64,000 nt of DNA from JAIBJN01 sp963838795 (GTDB taxonomy: Bacteria > Actinomycetota > Thermoleophilia > Gaiellales > Gaiellaceae). Both the position numbers and the translations under genes were made by a program. This document shows, piece by piece, positions 55,862-64,000 of this stretch. The notes beneath the pieces are model-generated. The model had not been told where the DNA came from. It saw only the letters and a list, made by a program, of their open reading frames with translations, and made no database searches. Each line of letters opens with the position of its first letter. Positions within the stretch are counted from its first letter, which is position 1. The DNA lies in NCBI GenBank assembly GCA_963838795.1, contig CAWISL010000011.1, forward strand, positions 62,001 through 126,000, read 5' to 3'.

Positions 55862-57961
55862 GTGGCGGCCGTGCAGACAGGCGGGAAGGTCGGTCTCGAC
55901 CACGTCCGCAACATCGGGATCATGGCCCACATCGACGCCGGCAAGACGACGACGACCGAGCGCATCCTCTACTACACCGGCCGCACTCACAAGATGGGCG
56001 AGGTGCACGAGGGCGGCGCCGTCATGGACTGGATGGCGCAGGAGCAGGAGCGCGGGATCACGATCACCTCCGCCGCCACGACGGCGTTCTGGCGCGATTT
56101 TCGCATCAACATTATCGATACGCCCGGGCACGTGGACTTTACGGTCGAGGTGGAGCGCAGCCTGCGCGTCCTCGACGGCGCCATCGCTGTCTTCGACTCG
56201 GTCGCAGGCGTCGAGCCCCAGTCCGAGACCGTCTGGCGCCAGGCAGACCGCTACGGCGTCCCGCGCATCGCCTTCATGAACAAGATGGATCGCACCGGTG
56301 CGGACTTCTTCGCGGCCGTGCAGTCGATGGTCGACCGCCTGGGCGCCCACCCGGTGCCCGTCCAGCTTCCGATCGGCCAGGAGGAGCACTTTCGCGGCGT
56401 CGTGGACATCGTCGAGATGCAGGGCACCGTCTGGGAGGACGACCTCGGCACCAAGGTCACCACCGTCGAGATCCCCGAGGAGCTCTCCGAGCAGGCGGAC
56501 GAGTACCACCACCAGCTGATCGACGCGGTCGCCGAGCACGACGAGGAGCTCCTCGAGACCTACCTCACCGACGAGAGCGCGGTCACGCCGGAGATGATCC
56601 GGCGCGCGCTTCGCAAGGCGACGCTCGCGATCGCCGTCACGCCGGTATTCCTTGGCTCCGCCTTCAAGAACAAGGGCGTGCAGCCGCTCCTCGACGCGGT
56701 CGTCGACTACCTGCCGAGCCCGCTCGACGTCCCGCCGATCCACGGCGTCGACCCTCGCACGGGCCACGAGCTCTCCCGCCGGCCGTCCGAGGACGAGCCG
56801 TTCTCGGCGCTCGCGTTCAAGGTGATGAGCGACCCGTACGTCGGCAAGCTGACCTATTTCCGGGTCTACTCCGGGAAGGTCAAGGCCGGCGAGCGGGTCA
56901 TGAACGTCACCACCGGCAAGACCGAGCGGGTCGGCCGCCTGCTCCAGATGCACGCGAACCACCGCGAGGAGCGCGCCGAGATCGGCGCCGGCGAGATCGT
57001 GGCGGCGGTCGGCCTCAAGGCCACGACGACGGGTGACACCCTGGCCATCGACACGGCGCCGATCCGGCTCGAGTCGATGGAGTTCCCCGATCCGGTCATC
57101 TCGGTCGCGATCGAGCCGAAGACCAAGGCCGACCAGGACAAGCTCGGCCAGGGCCTCGCGCGCCTGGTGGAGGAGGACCCGACGTTCCGCGTCCGCTCGG
57201 ACGAGGAGACCGGCCAGACCCTCATCGCCGGCATGGGCGAGCTCCACCTCGAGATCATCGTGGACCGCCTGATGCGCGAGTTCTCGGTCGACGCGAACGT
57301 CGGCCGTCCCCAGGTCGCGTACCGCGAGACGATCGGGAGGGCCGTCGAGAAGGTGCAGGGCAGGTTCGTCCGCCAGACCGGCGGTCGCGGCCAGTACGGC
57401 CACGTCGTCATCAACATGGAGCCGTCCGAGCCGGGCGAGGGCTATGAGTTCCTCGACCGGATCGTCGGCGGCAAGGTCCCCAAGGAGTACATCCCGTCCG
57501 TCGATCTCGGCATCCAGGAGGCTATGGAGGCCGGCGTGCTCGCCGGCTATCCCGTGGTCGACGTGCGTGTCGAGCTGGTGGACGGTTCCTACCACGATGT
57601 CGACTCGAGCGAGATGGCGTTCAAGATCGCCGGCTCCATGGCGTTCAAGGAGGCCATGCAGCGGGCGAAGCCCAAGCTGCTCGAGCCGGTCATGTCCGTC
57701 GAGGTCGTGACGCCCGAGGACTACCTCGGCGACGTCATGGGCGACCTCAACTCGCGCAGAGGTCGGGTCGAAGGCCTTGAGCCGCGAGGCAACGCGCAGG
57801 CGGTGCGCGCCCGCGTCCCGCTTGCCACGATGTTCGGGTACGCGACGGACCTGCGGTCGATGACCCAGGGACGCGCGACCTTCACGATGCAGTTCGACCG
57901 CTACGAGGATGCGCCGCAGTCGGTCGCGGGCGAGGTCGTCTCCGCAGCGCAGGGCACCTAG
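55862..57961 (+). CDS. fusA: Elongation factor G
   Basis: 699 residues. The GTPase motifs are AHIDAGKTTTTERI (G1), DTPGHVDF (G3) and NKMDRTGADF (G4). Domains II-V are complete, ending MTQGRATFTMQFDRYE. GTG 55862 is preferred over GTG 55853 because AGGTGG, which straddles the end of rpsG, is ideally spaced for it. Confidence 0.97.
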   Translation: MAAVQTGGKVGLDHVRNIGIMAHIDAGKTTTTERILYYTGRTHKMGEVHEGGAVMDWMAQEQERGITITSAATTAFWRDFRINIIDTPGHVDFTVEVERSLRVLDGAIAVFDSVAGVEPQSETVWRQADRYGVPRIAFMNKMDRTGADFFAAVQSMVDRLGAHPVPVQLPIGQEEHFRGVVDIVEMQGTVWEDDLGTKVTTVEIPEELSEQADEYHHQLIDAVAEHDEELLETYLTDESAVTPEMIRRALRKATLAIAVTPVFLGSAFKNKGVQPLLDAVVDYLPSPLDVPPIHGVDPRTGHELSRRPSEDEPFSALAFKVMSDPYVGKLTYFRVYSGKVKAGERVMNVTTGKTERVGRLLQMHANHREERAEIGAGEIVAAVGLKATTTGDTLAIDTAPIRLESMEFPDPVISVAIEPKTKADQDKLGQGLARLVEEDPTFRVRSDEETGQTLIAGMGELHLEIIVDRLMREFSVDANVGRPQVAYRETIGRAVEKVQGRFVRQTGGRGQYGHVVINMEPSEPGEGYEFLDRIVGGKVPKEYIPSVDLGIQEAMEAGVLAGYPVVDVRVELVDGSYHDVDSSEMAFKIAGSMAFKEAMQRAKPKLLEPVMSVEVVTPEDYLGDVMGDLNSRRGRVEGLEPRGNAQAVRARVPLATMFGYATDLRSMTQGRATFTMQFDRYEDAPQSVAGEVVSAAQGT

Positions 57962-57982
57962 GAAAGACCACCGGAGGAGCTG

Positions 57983-59173
<1,191 letters not shown>

Positions 59174-59185
59174 GACGCAGCTCAG

Positions 59186-59494
59186 TTGCCGCAGCAGAAG
59201 ATCCGCATCCGCCTCAAGGGATACGACCACTCTCAGCTCGACCGGTCGGCGCTGTCGATCGTCGAGACGGCGCAGCGCACCGGCGCGACGGTGACCGGGC
59301 CGGTGCCGCTGCCCACCGAGAAGAACGTCTACACGGTGATCCGGAGCCCCTTCAAGGACAAGGACTCCCGTGAGCACTTCGAGGTGCGCACGCACAAGCG
59401 CCTGATCGACATCCATTCGCCGACCCCGAAGACGGTGGACTCCCTGATGCGCCTGGATCTCCCTGCCGGCGTCGACATCGAGATCAAGCTGTAG
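59186..59494 (+). CDS. rpsJ: 30S ribosomal protein S10
   Basis: 102 residues from TTG 59186: QKIRIRLKGYDHSQLDRSALSIVETAQRTGATVTGPVPLPTEKNVYTVIRSP. It also partners NusB in antitermination. The TTG start has GACGCAGC upstream rather than a strong site, so translation may depend on coupling to tuf. Confidence 0.96.
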   Translation: MPQQKIRIRLKGYDHSQLDRSALSIVETAQRTGATVTGPVPLPTEKNVYTVIRSPFKDKDSREHFEVRTHKRLIDIHSPTPKTVDSLMRLDLPAGVDIEIKL

Positions 59495-59502
59495 ATGGCG
59501 TC

Positions 59503-60123
59503 ATGAAGGGCATCGTCGGCAAGAAGCTCGGCATGACGCAGGTCTTCGACGAGGAGACCGGCGTGCTCACCCCCGTGACGGTGATCGAAGCGGGGCCCTG
59601 CCCCGTGGTCGCCGTGCGGACCGCCGAGGCCGACGGCTACGACGCCGTGCAGCTGGCCTTCGACGAGGTGCCCGAGCGCAGGCTCACGAAGCCGGAGCTT
59701 GGACACCTTGCCAAGAGCAAGATCGGGCCACACCGGCGGCTCGTCGAGTTTCGGGGCGCGAGCGAGCTCGCTCCCGGCGAGACCGTCACCGTCGAGGCCT
59801 TCGAGGCCGGTGAGAAGGTGAAGGTCACTGGCGTCTCGATCGGGAAGGGCTTCCAGGGAACGATCAAGCGGCATCGGTTCCATCGCGGCCCGGTCTCCCA
59901 CGGCTCGCACAACGTCCGCAAGCCCGGCTCGATCGGCGCGTCGGCGACCCCCTCGCGCGTGTTCAAGGGCCAGAAGATGGCCGGCCAGATGGGAGCGAAG
60001 ACGGTGACCCAGGTCGGGCTCACCGTCGTCGACCGCGACGTCGAGCAGAACCTGCTCCTCGTCAAGGGCGCGGTCCCGGGCCACAAGAACGGCTACGTGG
60101 TGGTTCGGGAGGACCGGCGCTGA
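59503..60123 (+). CDS. rplC: 50S ribosomal protein L3
   Basis: 206 residues: MKGIVGKKLGMTQVFDEETG, then KGFQGTIKRHRFHRGPVSHGSHNVRKPGSIGASATPSRVFKGQKMAGQMG. Its stop overlaps the rplD start by one base. Confidence 0.97.
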   Translation: MKGIVGKKLGMTQVFDEETGVLTPVTVIEAGPCPVVAVRTAEADGYDAVQLAFDEVPERRLTKPELGHLAKSKIGPHRRLVEFRGASELAPGETVTVEAFEAGEKVKVTGVSIGKGFQGTIKRHRFHRGPVSHGSHNVRKPGSIGASATPSRVFKGQKMAGQMGAKTVTQVGLTVVDRDVEQNLLLVKGAVPGHKNGYVVVREDRR

Positions 60124-60755
60124 TGGCCGCGCCGAAGGCACCGGTGCTCGACGCGTCGGGAAAGAAGGCGAAGGACGTGACGCTCGTCGAGGCCGTGTTC
60201 GCGGCCGACGTGAAGCCGCATCTCGTCCACGAGGCGGTCCGCGCCGAGGCGGCCGCCGCCCGTTCGGGCACAAAGGCCACGAAGAGCCGCGGCCTCGTCT
60301 CCGGCGGGCGCTCGAAGCCCTGGCGCCAGAAGGGCACCGGCCGGGCACGCGCGGGCACGACTCGCGCTCCCCAGTGGACCGGGGGCGGGGTGGCGTTCGC
60401 GCCGCAGCCGCGCAGCTTCGAGCTCAAGGTCAACCGCAAGGCCCACCGCGCGGCGTTCCGCGCAGCGCTCTCCGACCACGCGCGCCGTGGCACGCTGGCC
60501 GTGGTCGACGGCGGCGTCTTTGCGGAGCCGTCGACCCGCGAGGCGGCTGCGCTGCTTTCCTCCTGGGGCCCCGAGCTGCCGCTCCTCGTCATCGCCCAGC
60601 CCGACGAAGAGGTGCTCGTGAAGAGCTTCCGCAACCTCCCGAAGGCGCTCGTCGTCGAGCCGTCCGAGCTCGAGGTCGGCGCGATCGTCTGGGCCCGCTC
60701 GGTGCTCGCCAGCGAGGGCGCTCTCGAGCGTGTCACGGAGGTCGTCGCGAAATGA
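60123..60755 (+). CDS. rplD: 50S ribosomal protein L4
   Basis: 210 residues. The rRNA-tunnel loop is RGLVSGGRSKPWRQKGTGRARAGTTRAPQWTGGGVAFAP, and the C-terminus has ASEGALERVTEVVAK. It overlaps rplC by one base and rplW by four. Confidence 0.96.
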   Translation: MAAPKAPVLDASGKKAKDVTLVEAVFAADVKPHLVHEAVRAEAAAARSGTKATKSRGLVSGGRSKPWRQKGTGRARAGTTRAPQWTGGGVAFAPQPRSFELKVNRKAHRAAFRAALSDHARRGTLAVVDGGVFAEPSTREAAALLSSWGPELPLLVIAQPDEEVLVKSFRNLPKALVVEPSELEVGAIVWARSVLASEGALERVTEVVAK

Positions 60756-61048
60756 GCCTCGACCCGCGCCAGGTCATCATCACCCCGGTCGTCTCGGAGA
60801 AGAGCTACAGCCTGATCGAGGACAACAAGTACTCGTTCCGGGTGCATTCGAAGGCGCACAAGACTCAGATCCGCCAGGCGGTCGAGGAGCTCTTCGACGT
60901 CAAGGTCGTCTCGGTCAACGTCCTCAAGGTGCAGCCGAAGCCGAAGCGGCGCGGCTGGACGCGCGGGAAGAAGCCGGGCTGGAAGAAGGCGATCGTGCAG
61001 CTCCGCGCCGGCGACAAGATCGAGATCTTCGAAGGAGCGGCGGTCTAG
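60752..61048 (+). CDS. rplW: 50S ribosomal protein L23
   Basis: 98 residues: DPRQVIITPVVSEKSYSLIEDNKYSFRVHSKAHKTQIRQAVEELFDVKVVSVNVL. It lies at the tunnel exit and docks SRP and trigger factor. ATG 60752 overlaps the rplD stop (ATGA). Confidence 0.96.
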   Translation: MSLDPRQVIITPVVSEKSYSLIEDNKYSFRVHSKAHKTQIRQAVEELFDVKVVSVNVLKVQPKPKRRGWTRGKKPGWKKAIVQLRAGDKIEIFEGAAV

Positions 61049-61061
61049 GCCGGCCCATCAC

Positions 61062-61904
61062 ATGGCTCTCCGCAAATACAAGCCCACCAGCCCCGGCCGG
61101 CGTTTCCGCTCGGTCTCGGCGTTCGACGAGATCACGAAGACGGAGCCCGAGAAGAGCCTGCTCGAGCCCGTGAAGCGCAAGGGCGGCCGCAACAACCAGG
61201 GCCGCATCACGACGCGCCACCAGGGCGGCGGGCACAAGCGGCGCTACCGGGTGATCGACTTCAAGCGCCGGAAGGACGGCGTCCCCGCGAGGGTCGCCGC
61301 GATCGAGTACGACCCCAACCGGTCGGCGCGCATCGCGCTGCTCCACTACGCCGACGGCGCCAAGGCCTACATCATCGCGCCCGCCGGCCTGAGGGTCGGC
61401 GCGCAGGTCGAATCTGGCTCCGAGGCCGACATCAAGCCCGGCAACGCGCTCCCCCTCGCCAACATCCCGACGGGCACGCTGGTCCACAACGTCGAGCTCA
61501 AGCCGGGCCGCGGCGGCCAGCTGGCGCGTAGCGCCGGCTCCGGCATCCAGCTCGTCGCGAAGGACGACGGCTATGGCGTCCTCCGTCTCCCTTCGGGTGA
61601 GATGCGGCGCGTGGCGCTCGCCTGCCGTGCCACCGTCGGCCAGGTGGGGAACACAGACCACGAGAACATCTCGAGCGGGAAAGCGGGCCGCAGCCGATGG
61701 CTCGGCAAGCGGCCGACCGTGCGCGGCTCGGCCATGAACCCGGTCGACCATCCGCACGGCGGCGGCGAGGGCAAGTCGAAGGGCGGTCGCCATCCCGTCA
61801 CGCCCTGGGGCGTGCCGACGCTCGGCAAGCGCACGCGCCGCAAGCACAAGGAATCCGACAAGCTCATCGTCCGCGGCCGCCGCCGCGGGAAGGAGAGGCG
61901 CTAG
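61062..61904 (+). CDS. rplB: 50S ribosomal protein L2
   Basis: 280 residues: ALRKYKPTSPGRRFRSVSAF, GRITTRHQGGGHKRRYRVIDFKR, and MNPVDHPHGGGEGKSKGGRHPVTPWGVPTLGKRTRRK with the conserved peptidyl-transferase-region His. It ends RRRGKERR and is followed directly by rpsS. Confidence 0.97.
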   Translation: MALRKYKPTSPGRRFRSVSAFDEITKTEPEKSLLEPVKRKGGRNNQGRITTRHQGGGHKRRYRVIDFKRRKDGVPARVAAIEYDPNRSARIALLHYADGAKAYIIAPAGLRVGAQVESGSEADIKPGNALPLANIPTGTLVHNVELKPGRGGQLARSAGSGIQLVAKDDGYGVLRLPSGEMRRVALACRATVGQVGNTDHENISSGKAGRSRWLGKRPTVRGSAMNPVDHPHGGGEGKSKGGRHPVTPWGVPTLGKRTRRKHKESDKLIVRGRRRGKERR

Positions 61905-62189
61905 GTGTCCAGGTCGTCGAAGAAAGGGCCGTTCGTCGAGGCGGCTCTGATGAAGCGCATCGAGACGATGAACGAGACCGGCGAGAAGCGGCCACTGCGA
62001 ACGTGGTCCCGCTCCTCCACGGTCTTTCCCGAGATGGTTGGGCACACGATCGCCGTGCACAACGGCAAGAACCACGTGCCCGTCTTCGTCACCGAGGCGA
62101 TGGTAGGCCACAAGCTCGGCGAGTTCGCACCGACGCGGCTTTTCCGGGGTCACTCCGGCGACCGCAAGACCGAGGTGAAGCGCAGGTAA
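61905..62189 (+). CDS. rpsS: 30S ribosomal protein S19
   Basis: 94 residues from GTG 61905: SRSSKKGPFVEAALMKRIE, RPLRTWSRSSTVFPEMVGHTIAVHNGKNHVPVFVTEAMVGHKLGEFAPTR. It abuts rplB and overlaps rplV by one base (TAATG). Confidence 0.97.
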   Translation: MSRSSKKGPFVEAALMKRIETMNETGEKRPLRTWSRSSTVFPEMVGHTIAVHNGKNHVPVFVTEAMVGHKLGEFAPTRLFRGHSGDRKTEVKRR

Positions 62190-62878
62190 TGGCTGCCGTC
62201 GAGACACGCTCCGAGGTTCGCGCGGAGGCGCGCTTCGTGCGCGCAGCCCCGCGCAAGGCCCAGCTGATCGTCGACGAGATCCGCGGGCGGTCCGTGCCGG
62301 AGGCGCGCACGATCCTCGCGTTCATGACGCGGGATGCCGCGCGCGACGTCCGCAAGGTGCTCGACTCCGCTGCGGCCAACGCGGAGGCGAACCACGGCCT
62401 CGACTCCGACGAGCTCTACGTCGTCGGCGCCTTCGTGGGGGCCGGCCCTACGCTGAAGCGCTGGAAGCCGAGGGCTCGCGGCCGCGTCGGGCGGATCAAG
62501 AAGCGGACGTGTCACATCACGATTGCGCTGGCCCAGCCAGGCGGCGAAGCGATCCCGGCGCCGATCGAGCGTCCCGCTCCCGTCACCCTTACCGAGGAGC
62601 CCGAGCCGATCGTGGTCGACGAGACCGTCGAGGAGGAGGCCGTCGTCGAGGAGGCTCCCGCCGAGGAGAAGCCGAAGCGCGCTCGTACGCCGCGCAAGAA
62701 GGCGGCGCCGGAGACCGAGGTCGCCGAGGCCGAGGAGAAGCCGAAGCCGAAGCGCACGCGCGCCGCCAAGCCGAAGGCGGAGGGCGAGACCACGGAGCCG
62801 GAGGCCAAGGCCAAGCCGAAAACCACCCGGAAGAAGAAGACCGAGACGACCGAGAGCGACGAGGGGAGCGAAGGCTAG
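62189..62878 (+). CDS. rplV: 50S ribosomal protein L22 with a 113-residue low-complexity tail
   Basis: 229 residues. Residues 1-116 are a normal L22 (VRAAPRKAQLIVDEIRGRSVPEARTILAF, WKPRARGRVGRIKKRTCHITIAL). Residues 117-229 are a tail rich in Glu, Lys, Ala, Thr and Pro (EEEAVVEEAPAEEKPKRARTPRKKAAP, KPKPKRTRAAKPKAEGETTEPEAKAKPKTTRKKKTE). Most L22 proteins end near residue 115. It overlaps the rpsC start by one base. The tail keeps one frame and native composition, so it is not a read-through artefact. Confidence 0.95.
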   Translation: MAAVETRSEVRAEARFVRAAPRKAQLIVDEIRGRSVPEARTILAFMTRDAARDVRKVLDSAAANAEANHGLDSDELYVVGAFVGAGPTLKRWKPRARGRVGRIKKRTCHITIALAQPGGEAIPAPIERPAPVTLTEEPEPIVVDETVEEEAVVEEAPAEEKPKRARTPRKKAAPETEVAEAEEKPKPKRTRAAKPKAEGETTEPEAKAKPKTTRKKKTETTESDEGSEG

Positions 62879-63903
62879 TGGGTCAGAAGATCCATCCCGG
62901 CGGGTTGCGCGTCGGCGTCATCCACGACTGGAAGTCGAACTGGTACACGGGTGCGAAGGAGTTCCCGTCGTACATCATCGAGGACGTCAAGATCCGCGAT
63001 CACATCTACGGCAAGCTCGGGCACGCGGGCCTCTCCGACATCCTCATCCGCAAGGACAAGCAGCGGATCACGATCGACATCTACACGGCCCGCCCGGGGA
63101 TCGTGATCGGCAAGTCCGGCGCCGAGGTGGACGCGCTCAGGCGCGAGGTCCACGGGATGACGCACAAGAACGTCCAGATCAACATCAACGAGATCAAGCG
63201 GCCCGAGCTCGACGCGAAGCTCGTGGCCCAGTCGATCGCCGAGCAGCTCCAGAACCGGGTCAGCTTCCGCCGAGCGATGAAGCGCTCGCTCGCTTCGGCC
63301 ATCCGCTCGGGCGCCAAGGGCGTGAAGATCACGTGCGGCGGCCGGCTCGGAGGTGCGGAGATGTCGCGCTCGGAGACCTACTCCGAGGGTCGTGTCCCGC
63401 TCCACACCCTGCGCGCCGACATCGACTACGGGTTTGCCGAGGCGAAGACGACCTTCGGCCGGATCGGCGTCAAGGTCTGGATCAACAAGGGCGAGATCAT
63501 GCCCGAAGGCTTCGACTCCGGCGAGACCGGCGCCGCCGGACGGCTGGGCGAGCAGGACCAGGCCCGCCGCCGCGGCAGTCGCCGCGACGGTCTCGGCGCC
63601 GTCGGCCAGGGTGGCCGGCGCGGAGGCGGCGACCGTGAGGGCCTCGGCCCCGTCGGTCGTCCGCGCCGCCAGCGCCGCCGCTCAGGAGGCCGCGAGGAGC
63701 CGCGTGAGCAGCAGCCCGCGCCCGAGCAGGAGACGCAGGAGCCTCAGGCCGAGGCTGCTCCCGCCGAGGAGGCTCCAGAGGCACAGGCCCCAGAGGCCGC
63801 GGCGCCTGAGGCGCCTCCCGTCGAAGAAGGCCCGGAGGCGCAGGCCCCAGAGGCCGCGGCGCCCGAGGCGCCTCCCGCCGAGGACGGAGGCGGTGAGTCG
63901 TAA
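62878..63903 (+). CDS. rpsC: 30S ribosomal protein S3 with a ~130-residue C-terminal extension
   Basis: 341 residues from GTG 62878. The KH domain has GIVIGKSG at 74-81. The C-terminal domain has SETYSEGRVPLHTLRADIDYGFAEAKTTFGRIGVKVWINKGEI, ending near 210. The extension is first Arg/Gly-rich (RRRGSRRDGLGAVGQGGRRGGGDREG) and then acidic Pro/Ala/Glu-rich with a 19-residue repeat. Typical S3 is 210-275 residues. It overlaps rplP by one base (TAATG). Confidence 0.95.
   Translation: MGQKIHPGGLRVGVIHDWKSNWYTGAKEFPSYIIEDVKIRDHIYGKLGHAGLSDILIRKDKQRITIDIYTARPGIVIGKSGAEVDALRREVHGMTHKNVQININEIKRPELDAKLVAQSIAEQLQNRVSFRRAMKRSLASAIRSGAKGVKITCGGRLGGAEMSRSETYSEGRVPLHTLRADIDYGFAEAKTTFGRIGVKVWINKGEIMPEGFDSGETGAAGRLGEQDQARRRGSRRDGLGAVGQGGRRGGGDREGLGPVGRPRRQRRRSGGREEPREQQPAPEQETQEPQAEAAPAEEAPEAQAPEAAAPEAPPVEEGPEAQAPEAAAPEAPPAEDGGGES
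63784..63888 (+). repeat. 57-bp in-frame direct repeat in the rpsC tail
   Basis: A 57-bp unit starting at 63784 is repeated from 63841 (second copy cut at ~63888) with only a few base differences. It encodes AQAPEAAAPEAPPxEE-like blocks. The near-identity points to a recent duplication inside the tail. Confidence 0.85.
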
Positions 63904-64000
63904 TGCTGATGCCGCGAAAGACCAAGTTCCGGAAGCAGCAGCGCGGTCGCAGGCGCGGGGTCGCCAAGGGCCAGCAGCAGGTCCACTTCGGCGACTTCGG
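63903..64000 (+). CDS. rplP: 50S ribosomal protein L16, N-terminal part (cut by window end)
   Basis: 32 residues are visible: MLMPRKTKFRKQQRGRRRG, then AKGQQQVHFGDFG, the normal L16 N-terminus (MLMPK...KFRK..RGR..G.AKG). ATG 63903 overlaps the rpsC stop. ATG 63909 is possible, but MLMP is the usual start. L16 sits by the A-site tRNA. Confidence 0.93.
   Translation, partial: MLMPRKTKFRKQQRGRRRGVAKGQQQVHFGDF

Overview
The window is very GC-rich (third codon positions almost all G or C), uses many GTG and TTG starts, and carries a monoderm-type type IV pilus cluster without a secretin. It also has actinobacterial-style RpoB/RpoC and two-component genes and the usual secE-nusG-rplKAJL / rpoBC / str / S10 order. 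This points to an actinobacterium (Actinomycetota), most likely a deep-branching soil lineage such as Thermoleophilia (Gaiellales or Solirubrobacterales). The lineage is an inference from gene content and style, not from a search.

Layout. 1-3079: 3' part of a pilus-associated surface protein, an exported protein with seven ~48-residue repeats, and a prepilin peptidase. 3148-5949: a CPBP membrane protease divergent from a NarL-type kinase/regulator pair. 6012-17433: type IV pilus genes (pilB, a TadG-like von Willebrand A protein, a frameshifted thioredoxin-like gene, pilA, then pilT-pilM-pilN-pilO-pilP-like-pilV-like-pilC). 17522-21626: msrA, ftsH, uspA and a TauE-type permease. 21607-24521: an arsenic cluster (arsR, arsC, aquaporin, arsM, arsR). 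24578-36902: accessory genes, including a six-repeat surface protein, an alpha/beta hydrolase, NfeD-like, ClC, a formylglycine-generating enzyme, a PH-domain protein, a metallo-hydrolase, a glycosyltransferase, PadR, a zinc peptidase and an ETHE1-rhodanese fusion. 36938-40482: tRNA-Met(CAT), rpmG, secE, nusG, rplKA, L10 leader, rplJL. 40566-44844: an envelope-stress-like module (small exported protein, HtrA, PhoB-type regulator, kinase). 45030-53265: rpoB-rpoC. 53390-54837: DnaA-like box, tiny ORF and diguanylate cyclase. 55014-64000: rpsL-rpsG-fusA-tuf, then rpsJ to rplP (cut by the window end).

Three cis-regulatory layers can be read directly. (1) Six type IV pilus-region genes are preceded by a GCCGAT(A/T)-type -10 box, five of them with a TCAA/TCAG/TTAG element 15-16 bp upstream. 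This resembles the FliA/WhiG (sigma-28) promoter TAAA-N15/16-GCCGATAA, in several cases only 8-10 bp before the start codon. (2) The htrA promoter and the neighbouring exported-protein promoter each hold four CCTAAGA-like heptamers at exactly 11-bp steps, 47-48 bp before the start codon. This is the expected footprint of the OmpR/PhoB-family regulator encoded next to them. (3) The two arsR genes of the arsenic cluster share paired ATYGAC-N4-GTCRAT palindromes in their control regions.

I saw no insertion sequence, prophage, CRISPR array or rRNA gene. The only stretch over 300 bp without a confident gene is 53266-53649, described under the DnaA-box and small-ORF entries.
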